From positions 1 through 12,423 of the forward strand of contig JAEZSL010000067.1 in assembly GCA_023443925.1 (NCBI GenBank): 12,423 nucleotides of DNA, read 5' to 3'. Source of the DNA: Bacillota bacterium. GTDB taxonomy: Bacteria; Bacillota_A; Clostridia; Lachnospirales; Lachnospiraceae. Under the pieces are notes generated by a model. That model was not told where the DNA came from. It ran no database searches and saw only the letters and a program-made list of their open reading frames with translations. The translations under genes were made by a program, and so were the position numbers. Shown piece after piece: positions 1 through 7,031 of the stretch; position 1 is the stretch's first letter, and each line of letters opens with the position of its first letter.

Positions 1-97
1 TACTGTTTTTGGATGCACCCCCGCTGCATCCGGTCAATAAGGAACCCGCTAAACACACTGATAAGATAATTGCTGCAAATTTCTTTCCTTTTTTCAC
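1..97 (-). CDS. Sugar ABC transporter solute-binding lipoprotein, N-terminal end only (LplA-like)
   Basis: Only the first 32 codons are inside the window; the gene runs off the left edge. It starts at a GTG (95-97) with a GGAGGA ribosome binding site at 105-110, seven bases upstream. The residues form a lipoprotein signal peptide: a lysine-rich start (KKGKK), a hydrophobic stretch, and a lipobox ending LLTGC with the lipidated Cys at residue 24, followed by a Ser/Gly-rich tether. It lies 70 bases after an LplB-YtcP type permease pair on the same strand. In CUT1 systems of this type a binding lipoprotein commonly follows the permeases, so it is very probably the binding protein that delivers the oligosaccharide. 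The mature domain is not visible, so the substrate cannot be judged. The lipoprotein call is firm; the sugar-binding call rests on context. Confidence 0.8.
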   Translation of the reverse strand, partial: MKKGKKFAAIILSVCLAGSLLTGCSGGASKNS

Positions 98-144
98 CTG
101 TTAATCCTCCATAAATAATTAGTTGTAAAAATCTATTGCATAAC

Positions 145-162
145 ACATCTGCAGGCAGATGT
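145..162 (-). promoter_or_regulatory. Intercistronic stem-loop between permease and binding-protein genes
   Basis: A perfect 7-bp inverted repeat ACATCTG / CAGATGT with a four-base loop lies just downstream of the YtcP-like permease stop and about 50 bases before the binding-protein start. No T-run follows directly on the minus strand, so it does not look like an efficient terminator. Hairpins between permease and binding-protein genes are known to adjust relative mRNA stability in sugar ABC operons; that role is inferred here. Confidence 0.45.
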
Positions 163-167
163 TACTG

Positions 168-1058
168 CTAACCTTTAGTAGAGCCGATGGTCATACCCTT
201 TACAAAGTGCCTCTGCATAAATGGATATACCAGTAAGATCGGTACGGTGGCAGCTACGATTGCCGCAGCTGTAATACTTTCCGCCGAAATATCCGTTAAC
301 AGCAAGGCCTTGGCCTGAATATCCTGGGCTTTCATTATCATGTCCCGTAAATATAAGGGCAGAGTCTGTAGCTCCGGGCTGTTTACATACATCATGGGAT
401 CAAAGTAGCTATTCCATAGCATAACGGAAGTAAATACTACTATAGTCGCGTAGACCGGCTTGCTAAGCGGTACGATAAACTTAAGAAATATGGTCAGATT
501 GCCGGCTCCGTCTACTTTGGCAGATTCTACGATACTTTCCGGAATGTCCTCATAAAAGTTCTTTATAATCAGCAAATGGAATACATTAATGAGTCCCGGC
601 AATATTAAAACACTTCTGGTGTTAAGAATACCATAGGTGTGATAGAGAAGATAGGTCGGGATAATACCTCCTCCAAAATACATAGTAAATACAAATAACA
701 ACAGGAATCCCTTCATATAAGGGAGCTGGCGCATGGACAGCGGATAAGCCGTCAGGGCCGTCAAAGCCAGGGTACAAACCGTACCTGCTATGGTTACAAA
801 TAAAGAATTTCCAAAAGCCGACAGAAAGTTCTTTGACACCAATATACTCTTTATGGCGCCGGTCTGGAAATCCACCGGAAATATTCCCACCGTACCGGAG
901 CTGATTGCCCATTCCGCACTGAAGGCTTTGGATACCACGTGCATTAAGGGAAATAATACAACCAGGGACAAGATTCCGATAAACAAATAGGAGAAAGCCG
1001 TAACCAGATTCGATTCCGTAATTATTTTCTTTTTTGTCTTAGTTTTCACGTCACGCAT
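168..1058 (-). CDS. CUT1 carbohydrate ABC transporter permease, YtcP/LplC (MalG-side) type
   Basis: This is one of two membrane subunits of an oligosaccharide importer (296 residues, normal length). It has an N-terminal membrane segment at about 20-42 and several further helices. The cytoplasmic EAA loop that docks on the ATPase is at about 178-198 (ESAKVDGAGNLTIFLKFIVP). The C-terminus ends in KGMTIGSTKG, a recognisable YtcP/LplC-family tail. The ATG shares one base with the TAA of the upstream LplB-like gene (TAATG at 1060-1056), and its own GGAAGGAGC site is at 1067-1075, so translation is probably coupled. No ATPase gene is in the window. CUT1 importers in Firmicutes often share one MsmX-type ATPase encoded elsewhere. 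Relatives are often used for complex plant or host oligosaccharides, but the sequence does not fix the substrate. Confidence 0.92.
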   Translation of the reverse strand: MRDVKTKTKKKIITESNLVTAFSYLFIGILSLVVLFPLMHVVSKAFSAEWAISSGTVGIFPVDFQTGAIKSILVSKNFLSAFGNSLFVTIAGTVCTLALTALTAYPLSMRQLPYMKGFLLLFVFTMYFGGGIIPTYLLYHTYGILNTRSVLILPGLINVFHLLIIKNFYEDIPESIVESAKVDGAGNLTIFLKFIVPLSKPVYATIVVFTSVMLWNSYFDPMMYVNSPELQTLPLYLRDMIMKAQDIQAKALLLTDISAESITAAAIVAATVPILLVYPFMQRHFVKGMTIGSTKG

Positions 1059-1996
1059 TACCAGATGCTCCTTCCTGTTGCCTTTTTGCTGGTATAGTTT
1101 CCAACCAGTACCAGAAATAATCCCACCAGTGATTCAAACAGCCCGATTGCCGTAGCATAGCTGTAATTCATTTGAGAGACACCGGTACGGTATATATATG
1201 TCCCCAATACATCCCCCGTATTGTAGACGGTGGGATTATACATCAGCAAAATCTGCTCCGTATTGGCATTCAGTACGCCGCCTAATTTTAATATGAACAT
1301 CAGCAGGATAATGGATAACATCCCCGGCAGGGTAATATGTATGATCTGCTTGATCTTCCCTGCTCCGTCCACTTTAGCCGCTTCATACAATTCCGGGTTA
1401 ATACCGGTTATGGCGGCAATAAATACGATGGCACTGTACCCGACTTCTTTCCAGGCTTCGGAGCCTACCACCGCGGTCCTGAACCAGGAGTTATCCATAA
1501 GAAAGGAGACCGGTTTTCCGCCGAGAGCGGTAATTGCCTGATTAATAATACCGGTAGAAGGCGAACAGGCCGCCGCTACTAGACCGGTTACAATAACCCA
1601 GGATAAAAAGTGGGGAAGATACAAAACGGTCTGGAATACTTTTTTAAAGATCTGCTTACCGATCTCATTTAATAATATGGCAATTAATATGGACATAGGG
1701 AAGGTAAACAGTATTTTACCGAAACTGATTATTAAAGTATTGCGAAGCACCTTATAAAAATCCGGCGAAGAAAATAAGGTAATAAAATGCTTGAAGCCAA
1801 CCCAGGGACTATGTAAAATACCCGAAAAAATATTATAGTCCTGAAAACCAGTCACGATTCCGTACATGGGCATGTAACGGAACAGGAAAATAAACAGGAC
1901 CCCAGGAATCAAAAACAAATATATGCTTCGGTTTTTTCTTGCAATACGCCGTTTCACGCTCCTTTCCTCTTTTTTTGCCAAGCTGTATGTTTTCAT
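1058..1996 (-). CDS. CUT1 carbohydrate ABC transporter permease, LplB/YteP (MalF-side) type
   Basis: This is the partner membrane subunit of the YtcP-like protein (312 residues). A basic N-terminus (SVKRRIARKNR) precedes the first helix at about 25-45, followed by the family-typical FRYMPMYG motif (39-46). The EAA loop is at about 203-224 (LYEAAKVDGAGKIKQIIHIT). The start is supported by AAGAGGTG at 2003-2010. It is the first gene of the operon lplB-like, ytcP-like, lplA-like. A 270-base leader separates it from the terminator of the preceding sugar operon, so it should have its own promoter. The YesN/YesM-type two-component regulators that often accompany this family are not in the window. 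Confidence 0.92.
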   Translation of the reverse strand: MKTYSLAKKEERSVKRRIARKNRSIYLFLIPGVLFIFLFRYMPMYGIVTGFQDYNIFSGILHSPWVGFKHFITLFSSPDFYKVLRNTLIISFGKILFTFPMSILIAILLNEIGKQIFKKVFQTVLYLPHFLSWVIVTGLVAAACSPSTGIINQAITALGGKPVSFLMDNSWFRTAVVGSEAWKEVGYSAIVFIAAITGINPELYEAAKVDGAGKIKQIIHITLPGMLSIILLMFILKLGGVLNANTEQILLMYNPTVYNTGDVLGTYIYRTGVSQMNYSYATAIGLFESLVGLFLVLVGNYTSKKATGRSIW

Positions 1997-2266
1997 CGTT
2001 TACACCTCTTGCATACCTCGGGCTAACCCGCGGTACCGCCACAACTAAAAAACAGTAAAAGAATCATATTGTGGCAACCTTTCGTTCTCTGTATTTTCAT
2101 TGATTCTTACTGTTGTAATGCATACATTTATTTTATAATTCCACCCTCTCCGATTCAATGTCGAGAATTCCTTTTTCTGGTGTAATCTTACGAATTTAAT
2201 AAAAATAAGGCAATTTTTATGTTGACGGCATTGCCTGCATAGCAGGTGGTTTTATTGTGGGATGCA
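1997..2266. other. Intergenic leader of the LplB-type operon; no gene seen
   Basis: About 270 bases lie between the LplB-like start and the terminator of the next operon. I see no convincing ORF. A possible minus-strand sigma-A promoter reads TTGAAT (2153-2158), a short 15-base spacer, then TATAAA (2132-2137); this is weak. A 7-bp inverted repeat AGGCAAT / ATTGCCT (2208-2214 and 2230-2236) is followed on the minus strand by TTATTTTTATT and could be a second, weaker terminator. It shares bases with a small CCTGC-ATA-GCAGG hairpin (2234-2246), so the two folds exclude each other. Confidence 0.3.
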
Positions 2267-2306
2267 AAAAAAGAGCTATGCTTTTCATTTTAGAAAAACA
2301 TAGCTC
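2266..2306 (-). terminator. Rho-independent terminator of the GH43/permease operon
   Basis: On the minus strand an 8-bp stem GAGCTATG / CATAGCTC (2273-2280 and 2299-2306) continues past one C.A mismatch into five more A-T/G-C pairs, with a six-base loop. It is followed by seven T (2266-2272 on the plus strand are all A). It lies about 100 bases after the MalG-like permease stop. An almost identical element ends the lysozyme gene at 10801-10843. Confidence 0.88.
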
Positions 2307-2409
2307 AGACTGCAGACAAATTAATACCCAAACACTCTTACTGACTTATTTGTGTTTTTAATTGAAAAGAACCATATTTACTTGATGTGACATCTTCCAT
2401 GAATTTTTA

Positions 2410-3249
2410 TCAGCCTTTCAACCCTGTTGTAGCAATACCTTCCACAAAATATTTTTGTGCCATGAAAAATAACAAAACTAAAGGTAAAACGGAAACCAAC
2501 GCCATGGCTAATACCTGATTCCAGGCCACGTTTGCTCCGATATCCAGGGACATACGAAGTGCCAGAGACAGGGGATATTTATTAACGGAGTTAATAAATA
2601 TCAATGGATTCATAAAATCATTCCAGGTCCACATAAATTGGAACAACCCAGCTGAAAATAAAGCCGGTTTCATCAGCGGCAGCAGAATGTTCCAAAACAC
2701 TCTGAAAGTTCCGCATCCGTCTATATAGGCAGATTCATCCAAATCCCGCGGCATGGAGCGGAAGAATTGAATTAACTGGTAGATAAAAAATGGATAACAG
2801 GCGAATATAGCAAGCATGTAAAACGGCAGATAAGAATTCAGCCAGCCAAGCTGGTTAAACAGTGTATATCTTGGAATTATAATAACTGCATTGGGAAGCA
2901 TTAAAGTAGCAATCAATATGGAAAACAGAACTTTTTTAAAGGGAAAATGAAATCTTGCAAAACCATAAGCTACAATGGCACTGGATACTACAGTAAATAT
3001 AACCACTGGAATTACCAGTAAAAAGGTATTCTTAAAAAATGTTACATATGTAATTCTCCCATTACCATTCCATCCATTAATATATCCGCTCCAGTCATAG
3101 GAGTTTGGTAAAAGTTTGGCTGACCCAAAAATTTCAATGTTGGTTTTAAAGGTGGAAAAAAACAGCCATATAATAGGGTAAATCATCAGAATCCCAAACA
3201 GGGTCATAAAAATATAGGTAATGCTCTTACTTTTTCTTTTCTTCTTCAT
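2410..3249 (-). CDS. CUT1 sugar ABC transporter permease, MalG/UgpE/AraQ type
   Basis: This is a 279-residue membrane subunit of the second sugar importer. I chose the ATG at 3249 because an AAGGAAGGCGG ribosome binding site sits directly upstream; an in-frame ATG at 3303 lies inside the preceding gene and lacks one. The protein opens with MKKKRKSKS, then a helix at about 11-31. The EAA loop is at about 170-195 (LDESAYIDGCGTFRVFWNIL), and it ends in the family-typical VEGIATTGLKG. It begins 16 bases after the MalF-like stop, so the two are cotranscribed. It appears intact. The binding-protein gene upstream is truncated, so the transporter may be non-functional or may depend on a binding protein encoded elsewhere. 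Confidence 0.93.
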   Translation of the reverse strand: MKKKRKSKSITYIFMTLFGILMIYPIIWLFFSTFKTNIEIFGSAKLLPNSYDWSGYINGWNGNGRITYVTFFKNTFLLVIPVVIFTVVSSAIVAYGFARFHFPFKKVLFSILIATLMLPNAVIIIPRYTLFNQLGWLNSYLPFYMLAIFACYPFFIYQLIQFFRSMPRDLDESAYIDGCGTFRVFWNILLPLMKPALFSAGLFQFMWTWNDFMNPLIFINSVNKYPLSLALRMSLDIGANVAWNQVLAMALVSVLPLVLLFFMAQKYFVEGIATTGLKG

Positions 3250-3265
3250 CTTCGTGCCGCCTTCC

Positions 3266-4168
3266 TTAATCATCGTAATGTACCCAGAATTTTGATGTTC
3301 CAAAAAGTATGACAGTCATAATCATAATAAGAACAAACATTACCCAGGATACTGCACTGGCATAGCCCATTTTGAAATTGGAAAATGCTTCACTATAAAG
3401 TTTCATACCCAGAACGTAGGTCGCCTTGTTGGGACCTCCGTTGGTAATGACAAAGGCAGAGGTAAAGTTCTGGAATGCCTGTATGGTCTGCATGATTAAA
3501 TTAAAGAATAAAATCGGGGTAATGGCAGGAAAGGTAATTGCCCAATAAGTTCTCCATTTCCCTGCTCCATCTACACCGGCTGCTTCATAAAGTTCTTTCG
3601 GCACCTGTTTTAAAGCAGCTAATAAAAGAACCATGGAGGAACCAAACTGCCAGATTTCCAGTAAACAGATGGTGGGAAGAGCGGTTGACGGATTACCCAG
3701 CCAGTTAGGACCCTGTATACCTATTATAGCCAGCAGACTGTTAATAGCACCGTCACTCATAAACATTAACTTCCAGAGAATTGCAACTGCTATACTTCCG
3801 CCCATGAGAGACGGAATATAATAAATCGTACGCACCAGGTTAATAGCTTTTAATTTCTGATTTAAAATTAAGGCAACGATCATGGCAATTACCAATTTAC
3901 CGGGAACAGTAATAAATACATAACCAAAAGTAACTTTAATACAATTTATAATATCTTGATCAATCGTAAATAAACGCTTGTAATTTTCCAGTCCAATCCA
4001 CCGGAAGGTGGCAATATTATATTTTGAAAATGAAAAAATAAATGAACTAATAAACGGATATGCCTGAAATATCAGGACGCCCAGAATCCAGGGCAGGATA
4101 TAAACAAGTCCCATCAAATCTCTTTTCGTATAGGCATGAACCTTTTTAACCTTCAATTGTTGTTTCAT
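3266..4168 (-). CDS. CUT1 sugar ABC transporter permease, MalF/UgpA type
   Basis: This is the second membrane subunit of the GH43-linked importer (300 residues, normal length). The first helix is at about 20-45. The EAA docking loop is at about 192-214 (LYEAAGVDGAGKWRTYWAIT). The conserved TNGGP signature is at 242-246, followed by the last helix at about 270-290. An AAGAAGG ribosome binding site precedes the ATG. Upstream, 182 non-coding bases with a strong stem-loop (4315-4343) separate it from the binding-protein remnant. The intact reading frame suggests either recent loss of its partner or continued use with another binding protein. Relatives beside GH43 genes usually import xylo- or arabinoxylo-oligosaccharides; here that is inferred from the neighbour. 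Confidence 0.93.
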   Translation of the reverse strand: MKQQLKVKKVHAYTKRDLMGLVYILPWILGVLIFQAYPFISSFIFSFSKYNIATFRWIGLENYKRLFTIDQDIINCIKVTFGYVFITVPGKLVIAMIVALILNQKLKAINLVRTIYYIPSLMGGSIAVAILWKLMFMSDGAINSLLAIIGIQGPNWLGNPSTALPTICLLEIWQFGSSMVLLLAALKQVPKELYEAAGVDGAGKWRTYWAITFPAITPILFFNLIMQTIQAFQNFTSAFVITNGGPNKATYVLGMKLYSEAFSNFKMGYASAVSWVMFVLIMIMTVILFGTSKFWVHYDD

Positions 4169-4314
4169 ATTAACCTTCTTTCTTACTGACTAACTTAACC
4201 TGTACGGATAAAAAGCAAACAGCGTCAGAAATTTACATAATAGTATCACTACTCACACTTTACGCCTTCCCTGAGCACTTAATAGCAAAGGACTCTATTC
4301 TATTGGATAAAATC

Positions 4315-4343
4315 AGGGCTGCTGCAAAATTTGCAACAGCCCT
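4315..4343 (-). promoter_or_regulatory. Stem-loop between binding-protein remnant and permease genes
   Basis: A 7-bp stem AGGGCTG / CAGCCCT is followed by one mismatch and five more pairs around a three-base loop, eight bases after the binding-protein stop codon. On the minus strand it is followed by TGATTTTATCC, a poor T-run, so partial termination or mRNA 3'-end protection is more likely than full termination. Such an element would keep the binding protein more abundant than the permeases. That purpose is lost now that the upstream gene is truncated. Confidence 0.6.
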
Positions 4344-4350
4344 ATATATT

Positions 4351-4983
4351 TTATTGCTGTTGTGCCAGGAAATCATCAATAAGTGCTATTGAATCATCTG
4401 CTATTTTCTCCGGTGTGGAGTTGCCGTAAGCAATACTTTCCACCATATCGATAATAATCTGGGAAATTTCAGAACCTGTTGTATAACCATGTTCCGGTAC
4501 GCCATTTAAAGGTGCTGTTAAATCCGTAGCTTCTTTTACTACCGGATTAATTAAGCCGTTGGAATTAAGTATTTCACGGTTATTTTCAATGGCAGGAATG
4601 GATCTTAAATCTTTTAAGGTCAGAGTTGCTTCCTGGCTGTTAAAGAAATAATCCCAAAAAGCAGCTGCAACCTCCGGATTTTCACAGGTACTTGCGGTTG
4701 CCATAACCTGAGGGGGTGCATTTACATATCCATCATTCTGGCGGTCTTCCGGCATAGGCGTCTGAACCGCAGCAAAGTTTTTATCCTCACTGTTATAAGC
4801 ATTGATTAAATTGTTCACCGCAGAAGAATAATTCAGAGCTGCTACAAGTTCTCCGGCAATCCATTTTGTATTTGTATCGGTAGCGTTATAGAAAGGGGCA
4901 CTTTCCTGCGCCGGCTGAACGGTACCGGATTCATATAACTCTTTCCGGCAGTTCGAAATACAATTCCGGATTCCCACTATCAT
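4351..4983 (-). pseudogene. Sugar ABC transporter solute-binding protein, C-terminal half only
   Basis: The frame encodes about 197 residues typical of the C-terminal lobe of a family 1 extracellular solute-binding protein, with GELVAALNYSSAV, then NPEVAAAFWDYFFNSQEA and a terminal helix ending DFLAQQQ. Family members are usually about 420-450 residues, so roughly half is missing, including signal peptide and lipobox. The first 13 codons from the ATG at 4983 are not binding-protein sequence: they are the end of the GH43 gene read in another frame. Homology probably begins near KELYESG, at about 4945. No ribosome binding site precedes that ATG. This is best read as a 5'-truncated remnant fused to the GH43 gene by a deletion. 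A functional secreted product is very unlikely. Confidence 0.85.
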
Positions 4984-5872
4984 TTGCAGTCAAACGAAAC
5001 CACCCATCGTTCGTCCAGTGTACATTCTGAATCCCTGTTTCCCTACCTAAAATACTATATCCGCTGAGTGGCCTGGAACAAAGATGAGCCATATACCAGT
5101 TACCGTCACCTCCTTCAATAACCTGTGCATGGCCTGCCCGCTGCAGCTCACACTCCGGTTTATCCAAAGCTGTCATTATGGGATTATATGGGCATTCCTC
5201 ATAAGGACCATATATGGACTTTGAACGGACTACAGTTACACAATGACTGATACCCGTTCCTCCTTCCGCACAAACCAGATAATACCAGCCGCCTCGTTTC
5301 ATAATATTAGGTCCTTCCGTAGTCCCCCTTGAAGTTCCCCTAAACACTCTCACCGGTTCCCCCATAAGTCTTTTACTTACCGCATCATATTCCTGTACGT
5401 CAATACCGCTGAATCGGTTTTTATTTTCGCGGTAATCCATTGTCATATTAACGAGATATTTCTTCCCGTCAGTATCGTGGAAAATGGATGGGTCAAAGCC
5501 GGAGCGGCTTAAAGGTATTGGCTTGGACCATGGTCCTTTTATATCTTTGGCTGTTATTACAAAGTTGTGGGTATCTTTGAATTTGGACCTGTCCGTATAA
5601 ACAATGGTATAGGCTAAATAAAAAGTCCCACTATCATAGGTCAGATTAGGCGCCCAAATACCACAGGACATATCAACCCCCGTCATATTTACCGCAGTTT
5701 CATCTGTCAATGCATAAGCGGCTAACTCCCAATTAACCAGGTCTCTGGAATGGTGGATCCGTACACCAGGAAACCATTCAAAAGTTGATGTTGCTATGTA
5801 ATAATCTTTCCCTACCCTTACCAGAGATGGATCCGGATGAAATCCAGGTATCACCGGATTTTTTATTTTCAT
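4931..5872 (-). pseudogene. GH43 beta-xylosidase/arabinofuranosidase, C-terminally truncated
   Basis: This is a glycoside hydrolase family 43 catalytic domain, 313 residues from the ATG at 5872. The start is chosen for its strong AGGAGG site; an in-frame ATG at 5917 has none. There is no signal peptide, so the enzyme would be cytoplasmic, acting on imported xylo-oligosaccharides. The five-bladed propeller appears complete: candidate catalytic base Asp14 (HPDPS), pKa-modulating Asp127 (FDPS) and general acid Glu186 (TEGP), plus His248 (AGHAQ) and Arg277 (LGRET). XynB-like relatives are about 520-540 residues, with a C-terminal beta-sandwich that closes the active site. Here the frame stops after ELPE-RVI, exactly where binding-protein sequence begins. 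It may still fold, but activity is doubtful. The xylosidase-type subgroup call is inferred. Confidence 0.85.
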
Positions 5873-6206
5873 ATAACTTTCCTCCTCGTAAATTAGACTT
5901 ACCATGGGAATCTTCATCTATTTCTTTATGCCGCATAGTTTAATTCCATTTTATACTTCTCCAGTTGCTGCTGCAAGGCACCGGATTTATTAAATAGCAT
6001 CATTATTTGTCTTATTCGCAGGATTTTCGTTATCCGGATATGAGAAATTTTACAGCCTTAAATTAATTACCCCCAGAATAAAATGCCATTTTGAAGATAT
6101 AACTTCATATTGACATTCGTTGTTTAAATATTGATTTCAAAATTTATGATACACTTTACCAAAATGAATATAGAAAATATTTACAATACAAGCAGCAAGA
6201 ATAAAG
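5873..6206. other. Intergenic region upstream of the GH43 gene
   Basis: About 330 bases without a confident gene. It holds the strong GH43 ribosome binding site (AGGAGG near 5880), the possible 43-codon remnant at 5926-6057, and very A/T-rich sequence at 6060-6200. A minus-strand promoter should lie there, but I cannot pick out a convincing -35/-10 pair. No clear catabolite-control (cre) site is visible. Confidence 0.3.
5926..6057 (-). pseudogene. Possible short coding remnant upstream of the GH43 gene
   Basis: On the minus strand an open stretch of 43 codons ends in LQQQLEKYKMELNYAA before a TAA at 5926-5928. The last 25 codons, from a double ATG at 6003-5998, look protein-like and would form a charged helix. 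No ribosome binding site precedes the ATGs, and the upstream part (KISHIRITKILRIRQ) looks less natural. It may be the end of a lost gene. I do not recognise a family, and chance is possible. Confidence 0.25.
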
Positions 6207-6245
6207 AAAAAACCGGACGTATGATTTTATAATTACGTCCGGTTT
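6207..6245 (-). terminator. Rho-independent terminator of the toxin-antitoxin operon
   Basis: A perfect 12-bp stem AAACCGGACGTA / TACGTCCGGTTT (6210-6221 and 6234-6245) has a 12-base A/T-rich loop. On the minus strand the stem runs into six T. It starts 31 bases after the toxin stop codon. The plus-strand side also ends in TTT, but no plus-strand gene approaches it. Confidence 0.88.
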
Positions 6246-6276
6246 AATATCTTGATCTGGCAAAAAAGCATCCAGT

Positions 6277-6588
6277 TTATATCAAATTACGATATTCTCT
6301 TCTTCCATCTACAATGGCATATATAATAACTAACTTATCTGTCTCATTTATCTTATAAAAAATAAGATGTCTTTCAACAATCAATACTCTATATCCCTGC
6401 TTTTTTAGAATAGAATACCTAGGCACACTTCCTGACTCCGGGAACTCCTGAAGACGATTGATTGCTGTTTCAATCTTATCCAGATACCCAAGTGCAATAT
6501 TAATATCACCGGAGTCATCTGCAATATAAAAAATGATTTCACGGAGCTGCTCCTCTGCTTTATCCGTACGAAGTATTTTATGCTTCAT
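6277..6588 (-). CDS. Type II toxin, RelE/ParE superfamily
   Basis: A 103-residue toxin of the RelE/ParE fold. I chose the ATG at 6588 (MKHKILRTDKAEEQL): it overlaps the end of the antitoxin gene by 11 bases and has a GGAAGGCGG site. A longer frame from 6651 would start deep inside the antitoxin. Visible family features are an amphipathic N-terminal helix pair (DKAEEQLREIIFYIA), the PESG turn at 50-53, the strand run YRVLIVERHLIFYKI, and a C-terminal IVDGRREYRNLI that carries the usual basic residues. RelE members cut mRNA on the ribosome and ParE members poison gyrase. The sequence reads more like ParE/YoeB-type relatives of Phd partners, but I cannot assign the target. It should be neutralised by the upstream antitoxin. 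Confidence 0.87.
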   Translation of the reverse strand: MKHKILRTDKAEEQLREIIFYIADDSGDINIALGYLDKIETAINRLQEFPESGSVPRYSILKKQGYRVLIVERHLIFYKINETDKLVIIYAIVDGRREYRNLI

Positions 6589-6886
6589 CAAACTTTCCGC
6601 CTTCCTTGAAAGTTTGCTTCCTTTCCAGTAAAGATGCACGGAGATCATCAAATGATTCCTGCATTAATGCCACTCTTCCATTTTTTACATCTTCCTCTGC
6701 CTCTGCCAGTGTTCTGAGTAATTCCAGTTCCGACTTCATCTGATAGTAATCCTGCAATCCAAGAACTGCTGTATCACCGCGACCATTTACAGTAATAATA
6801 ACGGCCTCTCTTGATTCTTTGCACTGCCTGGATATTTCACTATAATGATTTCTTAAATCCGCAGATGGCCTAATTGCTGCTTCCAT
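6578..6886 (-). CDS. Antitoxin, Phd/YefM family
   Basis: A 102-residue antitoxin. The N-terminal half has the Phd/YefM pattern: IRPSADLRNHYSEISRQCKE, then EAVIITVNGRGDTAVLG and LQDYYQMKSELELL. This region forms the dimeric DNA-binding domain. The charged C-terminal tail (about 60-102) is the expected toxin-wrapping part and is a little longer than in short YefM proteins. The ATG at 6886 has GAGGTGAT upstream. It is the first gene of a two-gene operon and probably represses its own promoter at the dyad at 6911-6941. The operon sits between the SEC-C gene and the GH43 locus, with its own promoter and terminator, so it is a self-contained module. Confidence 0.9.
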   Translation of the reverse strand: MEAAIRPSADLRNHYSEISRQCKESREAVIITVNGRGDTAVLGLQDYYQMKSELELLRTLAEAEEDVKNGRVALMQESFDDLRASLLERKQTFKEGGKFDEA

Positions 6887-6910
6887 GTTATCACCTCATT
6901 CCAATATTTC

Positions 6911-6948
6911 TATAGTCATACAATATCATAATATGACTATATTATCAA
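6911..6948 (-). promoter_or_regulatory. Toxin-antitoxin promoter with operator dyad
   Basis: A perfect 10-bp inverted repeat TATAGTCATA (6911-6920) / TATGACTATA (6932-6941) has an 11-base spacer, giving arms about two helical turns apart centre to centre. On the minus strand a plausible promoter overlaps it: TTGATA (6943-6948), a 17-base spacer, then TATTGT (6920-6925). An antitoxin dimer bound to the arms would cover the promoter, as in autoregulated Phd/YefM operons. The dyad is certain; its role as operator is inferred. Confidence 0.7.
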
Positions 6949-7031
6949 GATTAATTCTGGTTATTGAAGATATTGCAGAGGTTATATTATAGCAGCACCA
7001 TAAATTAAAAATTTAAGCTATAATTTAGGGT

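Noticed and set aside
1230..1582. Plus-strand ORFs inside the LplB-like gene
   Set aside because: They are antisense shadows of a clearly conserved permease, with no ribosome binding site and no protein-like pattern.
1990..2006. cre-like sequence GTGTAAACGATGAAAA on the minus strand over the LplB start codon
   Set aside because: It matches the core AACG of a catabolite-response element but misses about three consensus positions and coincides with ribosome binding site and start-codon sequence, so chance is likely.
1833..2042. Minus-strand 69-codon frame overlapping the LplB start
   Set aside because: It mostly reads the LplB coding region in another frame and has no plausible start signal.
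4931..4983. Programmed frameshift joining GH43 and binding protein into one product
   Set aside because: The two families act in different compartments, both stumps lack essential parts, and no slippery sequence is visible; a deletion explains it better.
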